Shown piece after piece: positions 5,952 to 12,784 of a stretch of DNA of 12,784 nucleotides. Under the pieces are notes generated by a model. It was not told the DNA's origin and did no database searches. It saw only the letters and a list, made by a program, of their open reading frames with translations. The position numbers were made by a program, and so were the translations under genes. Source of the stretch: Candidatus Zixiibacteriota bacterium (lineage in GTDB: Bacteria > Zixibacteria > MSB-5A5 > JAABVY01); NCBI GenBank assembly GCA_011777135.1, contig JAABVY010000265.1:1449-14232 (forward strand), in the 5' to 3' direction. Within the stretch, counting starts at the first letter, position 1; each line of letters begins with the position of its first letter.

Positions 5952-7456
5952 AAAGAAGGAGAATACCGACCAAAGCGGAGCTTTTGAAGCTCCAGAAGAC
6001 ATATCGCACTGATAAGAAGATCGGTGAGGCCCTGGGCGGGGTTCCCGAATACCTTGTTGCTTATTGGCGGCGCAAAAAAGGTGTCCCCAAGCACTCTTTT
6101 CCAAAGTACTCTGAATCACAAATACGCGAATTATGGGAACGATATGGTGATGATTTTCACTGCGGACGTGAACTGGGTATTTCCAAGGCCGCTTTTTACA
6201 GGTGGCGAGATATATATGGGATCAAGGAAAAGCCGCAGGCGCTCAAGCTTGAACAGCTGGAATTGAGTTTCGGTTGGGAGACCAAGCTGGGTCCCAACGG
6301 GAGCTATGTTGAATATTACCAGACGGCTTATCAAAAAATACTGGCGCGTGCCTGCGGGAAACAGATGGTTCAGCCGGGAGACATAATCCGGATCACACCA
6401 GACCTGATTATTCTTCCGGTGAGTCTGGCGTCCGCTAATCTGGATCCCAAAATCGAGCAGAAATGCTGGTGGTACAAAGGGAATGGTTTCTGTAAATCCG
6501 ATCTGCCGTCAGGAAAATCTGCGCGGCTTCTTAACGGTGTGCTGGATATCCTGAGTAAAGGACAGGTTAAACCCAATCAACTGATTGCAACTACTTTTCC
6601 TGAGGTTAATGCCCTGGGTGCATATTCGGCGGCGGTTGTGAATCTGGACGAGAAGCTGGCCTCAGCCGCACTGGAGGGACAGGTTGAGCTGGTGGTGCCG
6701 CCCGCAATTAAGGTGACCATCTCCGGTCGAATGCAGAAAGACTTCTCTGTGGTGGATCTTCTGGGGCGCTTTTTCAAGAATTTTCCGCCTGATTCCTTCA
6801 AGGGAATGATGATTGAGTTTTCCGGAGCGGGGACCGAGAAGCTTTCCGGTGAGGAGAAGATGGCGCTCTGCTATATGGCACGGCTGGCGGGCGCTGAGGG
6901 AGTCTTTTGCTTATTCGATGAATCTACGCGGAAATCACTTGCCCAGAGGACGAAGGTTCAGGACAAAATCTATTTCTCTGACCGCAAGGCCCATTATGAA
7001 TCGCAGTTTCATTTAAATTCAGTGGGATTGGTAAACTACGTATTTCCTGAGGGAAAAATATTTATTTCCAGGGAGGCCGGCAATCTTAGCTCGATCCGGC
7101 CGGATACAGTCTTTATCGGCGGTCCCTGCGGAGGTACGGCTGGTCTGCTAAAGTCCATTGCCGACCAGGCCCGTGGAAGGCGTCTGCAGAAAAATGTGTC
7201 ATGTTATATATCTGCCCTGACACAGGAAGATCTGTCTGAAGGAATCAAAAAGAAATCAATTCAGACTCTGGTGGATTATGGCTGCCAGTTACTGCCGGTG
7301 GGTATGTCCCTGAATGATTTTTTGAAAATCGTAAATGTCAAGGGCACGGTACTTTCAGTGCCGGACTTCTCGCCTCTTAAAAATGATGATCTGAAACTGA
7401 TATTCTGCTCCGGTGAAACCGCGATTGCGGCAGCGGCATCCGGAAAAGCAGACTGA
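5948..7456 (+). CDS. Two HTH-like repeats fused to a degenerate LeuC/aconitase-like domain
   Basis: This 502-residue protein begins with two helix-turn-helix-like repeats (about 8-48 and 54-96), followed by a domain of about 380 residues (~120-502) that tracks the large subunit of 3-isopropylmalate dehydratase/aconitase. Matching landmarks are QKILARACGKQMVQPGDII (129-147), a VPPAIKVTISGRMQKDFSVVDL segment (250-271), MMIEFSGAGTEKLS (287-300), DTVFIGG (386-392) and the ending ETAIAAAASGKAD (490-502). The catalytic features are missing: the GDSHT-type motif is replaced by TTFPE (215-219), the first cluster Cys (GSCTN) reads GGPCGG with the Cys shifted (C394), and the GCGPC-type pair is lost near 446-453. 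It therefore looks like a non-enzymatic DNA-binding regulator, possibly sensing a metabolite; this is inference. It uses a GTG start overlapping the HIT stop. Confidence 0.8.
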   Translation: MKRRRIPTKAELLKLQKTYRTDKKIGEALGGVPEYLVAYWRRKKGVPKHSFPKYSESQIRELWERYGDDFHCGRELGISKAAFYRWRDIYGIKEKPQALKLEQLELSFGWETKLGPNGSYVEYYQTAYQKILARACGKQMVQPGDIIRITPDLIILPVSLASANLDPKIEQKCWWYKGNGFCKSDLPSGKSARLLNGVLDILSKGQVKPNQLIATTFPEVNALGAYSAAVVNLDEKLASAALEGQVELVVPPAIKVTISGRMQKDFSVVDLLGRFFKNFPPDSFKGMMIEFSGAGTEKLSGEEKMALCYMARLAGAEGVFCLFDESTRKSLAQRTKVQDKIYFSDRKAHYESQFHLNSVGLVNYVFPEGKIFISREAGNLSSIRPDTVFIGGPCGGTAGLLKSIADQARGRRLQKNVSCYISALTQEDLSEGIKKKSIQTLVDYGCQLLPVGMSLNDFLKIVNVKGTVLSVPDFSPLKNDDLKLIFCSGETAIAAAASGKAD

Positions 7457-8179
7457 TTAATCCCACTTTTTCAGCTTAAACTGTCCCCCGGAAAACTCGA
7501 CATAGGTGAAGTTTTCGATCCAGTCCCCGGTATTGAGGTAAGTGCCGTTTTCAAATGAGATCTCTTCGGGGACATGAGTATGAGCCATGATGACAGCGTC
7601 ATAACCGGCATCAAGCTTCTTCCTGGCATATCGCCTGTATTCCTTGAGGAATATCTCTTTGGGACGCTTCTGGGTATGTCCGCGCGATCTTCCCGAGACG
7701 AATTTTGCGAGGGGTATTCCAAGGTCAGGCGGCAACAGGCTGTAAAGAAAGATATTGAAGCGGTTACGCAGGACCTTTTTCATAACCCTATAGCTGCGGT
7801 CTCTGCTTGCCAGACCGTCGCCGTGAATAATGTGCACCTTCTTGCCATCCAATTCGATATTGAGCTGGTCGCGATAGATATTGAAGCCCACCTCTCTGGC
7901 GAGAAAATCGCCCAACCAGAAATCATGATTGCCGGTTATATAGTACAATTCAGTACCGTTTTCATGAAGCTGGGCCAATTTGAGAATGATATTGAGATGC
8001 CCCTTGGGAACGGCGTGTTTATATTCGAACCAGAAGTCGAAAAGATCTCCAACTACAAAAAGTCGGCTGGCACTGTCCGCCGCCATATCCAGAAATTTGC
8101 CCAGTTTCTTTTTTTTAACCGCTTCCCGCTCGGGGAAATGTTCGCCCAGATGAATATCGGAAATAAACAGGACTGACAT
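7457..8179 (-). CDS. lpxH: LpxH, UDP-2,3-diacylglucosamine pyrophosphatase
   Basis: This 240-residue protein hydrolyses UDP-2,3-diacylglucosamine to 2,3-diacylglucosamine-1-phosphate (lipid X) and UMP, the fourth step of lipid A synthesis, at the inner face of the cytoplasmic membrane. All calcineurin-type metal motifs are present: SDIHLGE (D8, H10), GDLFDFWFEY (44-53), GNHDFWLGD (83-91), IHGDG (118-122) and AHTHVPE (199-205, H200 and H202). The FDFW and GNHDFWLGDF segments are typical of LpxH. The ATG at 8179 has no clear Shine-Dalgarno sequence; a TATACT box ends 6 nt before it (see separate entry). Its stop directly abuts that of the HTH/aconitase-like gene on the other strand, with no visible terminator between. 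Its presence indicates a Gram-negative lipid A pathway. Confidence 0.95.
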   Translation of the reverse strand: MSVLFISDIHLGEHFPEREAVKKKKLGKFLDMAADSASRLFVVGDLFDFWFEYKHAVPKGHLNIILKLAQLHENGTELYYITGNHDFWLGDFLAREVGFNIYRDQLNIELDGKKVHIIHGDGLASRDRSYRVMKKVLRNRFNIFLYSLLPPDLGIPLAKFVSGRSRGHTQKRPKEIFLKEYRRYARKKLDAGYDAVIMAHTHVPEEISFENGTYLNTGDWIENFTYVEFSGGQFKLKKWD

Positions 8180-8185
8180 GCCTTG

Positions 8186-8191
8186 AGTATA
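8186..8191 (-). promoter_or_regulatory. lpxH: -10-like box for lpxH (possible leaderless start)
   Basis: On the minus strand TATACT (8191-8186) matches the -10 consensus in 5 of 6 positions and ends 6 nt before the lpxH ATG, so transcription could start at that ATG. The candidate -35 (TTTCAA, 8214-8209, 17-bp spacing) is poor. The only purine run near the ATG (AAGG) is too close to serve as a ribosome binding site. This is a tentative call. Confidence 0.3.
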
Positions 8192-8305
8192 GTTGAGGAT
8201 TTATTTTTTTGAAAGTATTTTTTTGTGGGTGTGTCAGATATATGGATCAATGTCTACTTTTTCACGTTAATTAAAGGGCGTTATATTGAGCGTTTGCGTT
8301 TTTTC

Positions 8306-8334
8306 TTGAACATTCATAGAATGAATTGTTTAAC
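8306..8334 (+). promoter_or_regulatory. murA: Candidate sigma70 promoter for murA with an inverted repeat in the spacer
   Basis: TTGAAC (8306-8311) and TTTAAC (8329-8334) are 17 bp apart; each is a partial match (5/6 for the -35, 4/6 for the -10). The spacer holds the perfect inverted repeat ATTCAT-AGA-ATGAAT (8312-8326), well placed for a repressor or activator that sits on the promoter. Predicted transcription would begin near 8341, leaving a leader of about 83 nt. No other strong promoter is seen in front of murA. Confidence 0.4.
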
Positions 8335-8353
8335 TGTATGAGCTTGCGGGCAA

Positions 8354-8369
8354 ATGGCCTGCAGGCCAT
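8354..8369. repeat. 16-bp perfect palindrome in the predicted murA leader
   Basis: ATGGCCTGCAGGCCAT is its own reverse complement over 16 bp. It lies between the predicted murA promoter and start codon. As DNA it could be a dimeric regulator's operator; as RNA it would fold into a 6-bp stem with a UGCA loop. It is not followed by a T-run, so it is unlikely to be a terminator. Confidence 0.55.
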
Positions 8370-8423
8370 ACAATAAAGGGAACTGCCGGGGATTAATCTC
8401 GTTTAAAAGGACTGGAAGGGTTT

Positions 8424-9686
8424 ATGGATGCATTCAGAATCAGGGGAGGCCGTAGATTAGAGGGCCATCTCCGTGTAAACGGCTCAAAGAACTCCGTTCT
8501 ACCGATTTTGGCCGCTTCTATTCTTGCCGACAAGGGCAAATCGATTATTCACGATATTCCGGATTTGCGGGATATCAGGACGATTTTGCAGCTGCTCGAA
8601 GCGATCGGATGTAAGATCAACTGGGACAAGAAGGAAAAAACTGTGGAAATTGATGCCGAAAACCTTACAGATTATGTGGCTCCATACGAGCTGGTCAGCA
8701 AGATGCGGGCGTCATTCCTGGTGCTGGGACCGCTTCTGGCTCGTCTGGGCAAGGCCAAAGTCTCTCTGCCGGGGGGATGCTCCCTGGGGCAGCGTCCGGT
8801 TGACTTACATATTAAAGGATTTAAGAAGCTTGGCGCTACGGTGGTGGAGGAGGCCGGCTATGTGCTTGCCGAATGCGATCGCCTGGATGGGGGTTCTTTT
8901 TGCTTTGATCGCCCTTCTCATACGGGCACGGAGAATATCATGATGGGCGCAGTTACTGCGTCGGGAACGACAACGATCATTAACGCCGCCATGGATCCCG
9001 AAGTCGTGGATGTTGCCAATTTTTTGAACAGTATGGGCGCTTCTATTGAAGGCGCCGGCACCGCCACGATAACCATAAAAGGCGTGAAAAAGCTTACGGC
9101 TATTGAACATAAACCGATCCCGGATCGTCTTGTAGCCGGGACCTTTATGGCTGCGGTTGCGGCTTCCGGCGGGGAAGCTACGCTCGAAAATGTGAAACCG
9201 TCTCATCTTGGAATAGTCATCCAGAAATTTAACGAAATGGGATGTGTAATAGAATTTAATCATGACCGACTAACTATTAGAGCACCAAAACGTTTAAGGG
9301 CCGTAGATATTGTGACTATTCCTTATCCCGGATTTCCGACCGACCTGCAGGCCTGTATAATGTCTATGGCGACCATGGCGGAGGGGACGACCCGAATCAG
9401 GGAAACTATTTTTGAAGACCGCTTTTCGCATGCCATGGAGCTGATTCGTCTGGGTGCAAAGATAACGATTTCGGGCGATACGGCCACGATTGAGGGTGTG
9501 GAAAACCTGTCGGGAACTAATGTCATGGCTTCCGATATCAGGGCCGGTGCTGCCATGGTTGTGGCCGGACTTGCGGCCGAGGGTGAAACAGAGGTGAAAA
9601 GAGTTTATCATATAGACAGAGGCTACGAGAATTTCGAAGAAAGTATGGCCGCGGTTGGCGCGGACATAGAAAGAGTAAAAGATTAA
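8424..9686 (+). CDS. murA: MurA, UDP-N-acetylglucosamine 1-carboxyvinyltransferase
   Basis: This 420-residue enzyme transfers the enolpyruvyl group of PEP to UDP-N-acetylglucosamine, the first committed step of peptidoglycan precursor synthesis in the cytosol. Key residues are present: K22 (NGSKN), the catalytic C119 in LPGGCSLGQRPVDLH (115-129), D307 (FPTDLQA) and R399 (RGYENFEESM). Because the active-site residue is Cys rather than Asp, the family pattern predicts sensitivity to fosfomycin. The ATG at 8424 is preceded by GGAAG (8414-8418, 5 nt away). A possible promoter and two inverted repeats lie upstream. The next gene starts 22 bp after the stop with its own ribosome binding site, so they may form an operon linking peptidoglycan synthesis with an outer-membrane protein. 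Confidence 0.97.
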   Translation: MDAFRIRGGRRLEGHLRVNGSKNSVLPILAASILADKGKSIIHDIPDLRDIRTILQLLEAIGCKINWDKKEKTVEIDAENLTDYVAPYELVSKMRASFLVLGPLLARLGKAKVSLPGGCSLGQRPVDLHIKGFKKLGATVVEEAGYVLAECDRLDGGSFCFDRPSHTGTENIMMGAVTASGTTTIINAAMDPEVVDVANFLNSMGASIEGAGTATITIKGVKKLTAIEHKPIPDRLVAGTFMAAVAASGGEATLENVKPSHLGIVIQKFNEMGCVIEFNHDRLTIRAPKRLRAVDIVTIPYPGFPTDLQACIMSMATMAEGTTRIRETIFEDRFSHAMELIRLGAKITISGDTATIEGVENLSGTNVMASDIRAGAAMVVAGLAAEGETEVKRVYHIDRGYENFEESMAAVGADIERVKD

Positions 9687-9708
9687 TTTAAGATAGATGA
9701 GGTTTATT

Positions 9709-12700
9709 ATGCGAGTACTCAAGATTCTTTTGCCCGCGCTTTTACTGGGAGTACTGCTGACAAGTTCTGGTTTTGGCCAGGAGGTATATTTCGGCAAGAA
9801 CAAGGTCCAGTATCGTGACTTTGACTGGGAATATATTCAAACGCCGAATTTCGATATTTATTTCTATGCTGAACAGCTGGAATTGGCCAAGTTTGCCGCT
9901 GAAGAATTGGAAAAGGCCTATGAGATTGTGGCCGAGGATATGAAATACTGGCCTCGAAATCGATTTCCGGTCTTTCTATACAACGCTCCAAATGAATTCC
10001 AGCAGACGAATATCGTGGCCTCGATTCTGCCGGAAGGAGTGGGAGGTTTCACGGAGGCATTCAAGAACCGCATGGTATTTCCGTTCAATGGCTCTTACGA
10101 AGATTTTCGGCATGTACTGCATCACGAGCTGACACATGCCTTTACCTATGATCTGCTTTATGGCGGGGCAATTGGGTCGATGTTCTCGCGGCGTGCCCTG
10201 TTCCAGCTGCCGTTGTGGTATGCCGAGGGTTTTGCGGAATATTCGTCCAGACTGGAATGGGATGTTTTCGGCGATATGTTTATGCGTGACGCTACCATCA
10301 ACGATTATATCCTGCCCCTTGATTACATTGGCGGTTATCAGGCTTATAAGCAGGGGCATCTGATGATGGTTTATATCGCTGATAAGTACGGCGAGGAGAA
10401 AATCTCCGAACTGCTTTTCAAGGGCAAATCCTACCTGAGTATGGATAAAGCGATAAAGAAGACTCTGGGTCTCGAGACTGATGAATTCGACGAGGATTTT
10501 GCGAAATACTGCCGGCGTATCTACTGGCCCGAGCTATCCAAACGAAAGGAAGCCGAGGAGTTTTCAAAGAGGCTGACCGATCATGAGGAGGAGGGCTCAT
10601 ATTACAATGAAAAACCGGTTATCGCTCCTACCGGCGACAAGCTGGCGATATTCACCGATAAGAATGGATATACAGAGATCATCTTGATTTCGGCTGTCGA
10701 TGGCGAGGTTCTCGAGGAACTGGTAAAGAGCAGCCGTTCGGCCGATATAGAGTCCCTGCATTCATTTGTTTCGGGTATGTCCTTCTCGCCTGATGGCAAA
10801 TATCTTGTATTTGTTTCCAAGTCCCATGGCGAGGACCAGCTCAGAATTTTTAATATTGATAAGAAAGACGTTGTCAAAAAGCTCAAAGGTGAGTTTGTAA
10901 GTATAGTGAATCCAACCTGGGGAGGGGCTGATTCCAATAAGATCGTTTTCACCGGATTGCGCAATGGCCAGAATGATCTTTACATGATTGATGTCGAGAC
11001 CGAAGAGCTGATCAGGCTGACAAATGACTTTTATGATGATACCGAGGCTTCATTTTCACCTGACGGGCGCTACATCGCATTTGCCTCGGACCGTTACCCG
11101 GACAATCCCATGATTGATCCTGAGATACTGGATTTTGAATACGGCTATTACAATATCTTTCGCTATGATCTGGCTACCGATGAAATCGCGGCTGTGACAC
11201 GCGGGATTGACCAGAAGCGCAGTCCGACCTGGTCTCCGGACGGCAAGAAGCTGGCCTTTACAGCCGATTACAATGGAATCATGAACATGTATGTCAAGGA
11301 TCTGGAAAGCGGCGACCTTTTCCCGGTTACCGATGTGCTTACAGATGTTAAGTCTCCGCACTGGTCACCGAAGGGTGACAAGATAGCATTTTCCAGCTTC
11401 AACAACCGCGGCTATGATATCTTTTTGATGACCAAGATCAAGCCGGTTGCCGATTCGCCGGACGAGCTCGAAAAGACGGCGCTGTATAAGGGTGAGATGA
11501 CCGCGCCTCTTGAGTTTGTTACAGAAGATCTTTCTGCTGAGGATGAGAATCTTGTCGAAAGCGACACGTCTCAGGCGCAGGCGGAAGAAAGCGCTGAAAG
11601 CGATGAGGAAGAGGAGGAGGCGCGGCAGGATTATGGTGATTATGTCTTCCGTTCGGGCAGTGAAGACACAATGCCCATGCCTTCGGATTCCTCGGATGCC
11701 ACCTTCGATGCGGATTCTGTTCAGGCCGAGCGCGATTCACTTTACGGCATGAATGAGAATGGTGAATACGATGTCAAGGACTACAAGACCAAGTTCACCC
11801 CGGATTTCGTGGCCGGAGGAGTATCCTACGATACATTCTTCGGGCTGCGCGGACAGTCAGTGATGGTGATTTCCGATTATCTCGGTAATCATCAGTTCCT
11901 GATCTTTACCGATTTGGTGAATACGATAGACCAGACCAACTTCCAGGTATACTATTTGAATAATACCAATCGCATCGATTGGGGCGGCGGAATCTATCAC
12001 ACAAAATACTACTATATTGATGCTATAGACCGTCTATTCTCGGACCGGTATTACGGCGGTTTGTTCTCAGCCGCATACCCATTCAGCACGTTTAGGCGTC
12101 TGCAGCTCGATATCTCGCATCTATATATTGACCGCAAGTATTATGATGAGCCCTTCGATGATTCGTATAATCGAAATACAACAGCCACACTTTCCTATGT
12201 TTTCGATAATATCCTCTGGGGTATAACAGGGCCGTTCGATGGCACGCGATACAAGCTGAAACTTGAAAGAACCCTGGATATTTATAACAGTTCGATATCC
12301 TACTGGTCTGCAAGCCTGGACTACCGAAAGTATATCCCGCTGGGCGGACGCATATCGACCGCCATCCGATTTGCAGGAGGCGCATCCAGCGGTTCCAATC
12401 CCAAGCGCTTTTTCCTGGGCGGAAACACTAACTGGATCAAGAATATAGAAGTCGACCAGAATATTTACAACGTCGATAACCTGTACTTCTCGGAAGTTAT
12501 CACGCCTTTGAGAGGGTATGACTACTATGAGATCGGCGGACGGAAATTCTTCCTGACAAACATTGAGTTGCGGTTCCCGCTTGTCGATTATCTTATCACC
12601 CGCTTCCCGCTCCCGCTGTTCTTGAGCCGTATTAATGGAGCACTGTTCTGGGATATGGGTGCGGCCTGGGATGTGAACACGGAGTTTAAAGGCGGAGACG

Positions 12701-12784
12701 GCACTGAGAACCGTTTAAATCACATCAAGGCTGCCTTTGGCTGGGGCGCACGTATTAATCTTGGTTTCCTGCTCTTGAGATTCG
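9709..12784 (+). CDS. Secreted peptidase/TolB-propeller/Omp85-like barrel fusion protein (3' truncated)
   Basis: At least 1,025 residues are encoded and the frame runs off the window. An ATG at 9709 follows GATGAGG (9696-9702, 6 nt). A signal peptide occupies about residues 1-23 (LPALLLGVLLTSSGFG). A gluzincin-like peptidase domain follows, with HELTH (139-143) and the downstream WYAEGFAEY (170-178), E173 being the probable third zinc ligand. Residues ~296-577 form about six PD40/TolB-like blades, shown by FSPDGKYLVFVS, FSPDGRYIAFASDR, WSPDGKKLAFTAD and WSPKGDKIAFSS. An acid-rich linker spans ~605-690, and from ~693 comes a strand-rich beta-barrel resembling the Omp85/BamA surface antigen family, with PLRGYDYYEIGGRKFFLTN (933-951) and IELRFPL near the end. 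It probably sits in the outer membrane with the peptidase and propeller on the periplasmic side; substrate and role are unknown. Confidence 0.85.
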   Translation, partial: MRVLKILLPALLLGVLLTSSGFGQEVYFGKNKVQYRDFDWEYIQTPNFDIYFYAEQLELAKFAAEELEKAYEIVAEDMKYWPRNRFPVFLYNAPNEFQQTNIVASILPEGVGGFTEAFKNRMVFPFNGSYEDFRHVLHHELTHAFTYDLLYGGAIGSMFSRRALFQLPLWYAEGFAEYSSRLEWDVFGDMFMRDATINDYILPLDYIGGYQAYKQGHLMMVYIADKYGEEKISELLFKGKSYLSMDKAIKKTLGLETDEFDEDFAKYCRRIYWPELSKRKEAEEFSKRLTDHEEEGSYYNEKPVIAPTGDKLAIFTDKNGYTEIILISAVDGEVLEELVKSSRSADIESLHSFVSGMSFSPDGKYLVFVSKSHGEDQLRIFNIDKKDVVKKLKGEFVSIVNPTWGGADSNKIVFTGLRNGQNDLYMIDVETEELIRLTNDFYDDTEASFSPDGRYIAFASDRYPDNPMIDPEILDFEYGYYNIFRYDLATDEIAAVTRGIDQKRSPTWSPDGKKLAFTADYNGIMNMYVKDLESGDLFPVTDVLTDVKSPHWSPKGDKIAFSSFNNRGYDIFLMTKIKPVADSPDELEKTALYKGEMTAPLEFVTEDLSAEDENLVESDTSQAQAEESAESDEEEEEARQDYGDYVFRSGSEDTMPMPSDSSDATFDADSVQAERDSLYGMNENGEYDVKDYKTKFTPDFVAGGVSYDTFFGLRGQSVMVISDYLGNHQFLIFTDLVNTIDQTNFQVYYLNNTNRIDWGGGIYHTKYYYIDAIDRLFSDRYYGGLFSAAYPFSTFRRLQLDISHLYIDRKYYDEPFDDSYNRNTTATLSYVFDNILWGITGPFDGTRYKLKLERTLDIYNSSISYWSASLDYRKYIPLGGRISTAIRFAGGASSGSNPKRFFLGGNTNWIKNIEVDQNIYNVDNLYFSEVITPLRGYDYYEIGGRKFFLTNIELRFPLVDYLITRFPLPLFLSRINGALFWDMGAAWDVNTEFKGGDGTENRLNHIKAAFGWGARINLGFLLLRF

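Noticed and set aside
7574..8176. 200-residue open frame on the + strand opposite lpxH
   Set aside because: It lies entirely antisense to lpxH, which has every catalytic motif. The translation has no recognisable domain, so it is a shadow frame.
9344..9353. CCTGCAGGCC inside murA, matching part of the 16-bp palindrome upstream
   Set aside because: It encodes the conserved FPTDLQA segment of MurA, so the match is best explained by codon choice rather than a second operator.
9352..9362. TGTATAATG extended -10 box within murA
   Set aside because: It is inside conserved coding sequence, has no suitable downstream gene at promoter distance, and single -10 matches are common by chance.
9294..9803. 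169-residue open frame on the minus strand over murA and the next gene
   Set aside because: It spans the murA 3' end, the intergenic gap and the start of the barrel protein, with no family-like sequence. The forward genes explain the coding signal.
1..12784. Mobile elements, CRISPR, prophage, tRNA or rRNA
   Set aside because: No transposase or integrase motifs, no regularly spaced repeats, and no tRNA-like fold or rRNA segments were recognised.

Overview
The window (12,784 bp, moderate GC) looks like a chromosomal segment from a Gram-negative bacterium with an LPS or lipid A outer membrane. The evidence is a clear LpxH, a MurA, and a secreted protein ending in an Omp85/BamA-like barrel. The gene content would suit the FCB superphylum or a neighbouring candidate phylum, but this is only an impression from the gene set and there is no phylogenetic marker to prove it. 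I see no insertion sequence, prophage gene, CRISPR array, tRNA or rRNA.

Left part (1-4678, + strand). A four-helix membrane protein cut by the window edge is followed at close spacing by tldD, then a tldE/pmbA-type partner split by an apparent one-base frameshift near 2611-2617. Next come a 67-residue twin-arginine-signal mini-protein with a small Cys cluster, and prmC (release-factor glutamine methyltransferase). Gaps of 0 to 4 bp suggest one operon. TldD and TldE normally act as a cytosolic heterodimeric peptidase.

Middle part (4681-8179). A small three-helix membrane protein on the minus strand converges on prmC. After a 413-bp gap with no gene, a HIT-family nucleotide hydrolase/transferase overlaps by 4 bp a 502-residue protein that is the most unusual gene here: two tandem helix-turn-helix-like repeats fused to a full-length LeuC/aconitase-type large-subunit fold whose substrate and iron-sulfur motifs are largely gone. 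It looks like an enzyme turned into a DNA-binding regulator. Convergent to it is lpxH (lipid A synthesis).

Right part (8180-12784, + strand). A 244-bp divergent region between lpxH and murA holds a candidate sigma70 promoter with a 15-bp inverted repeat in its spacer, plus a 16-bp perfect palindrome in the predicted 5' leader. MurA (first committed step of peptidoglycan synthesis) is followed 22 bp later by a >1,000-residue envelope protein: signal peptide, HExxH gluzincin-like peptidase, six-bladed TolB-like propeller, acidic linker and an outer-membrane beta-barrel that runs off the window. The two sides of the region thus link lipid A, peptidoglycan and an outer-membrane protein.

Two genes that lead transcription units and lack a Shine-Dalgarno sequence (HIT and lpxH) each have a -10-like hexamer ending exactly 6 nt before the ATG, which suggests leaderless mRNAs.
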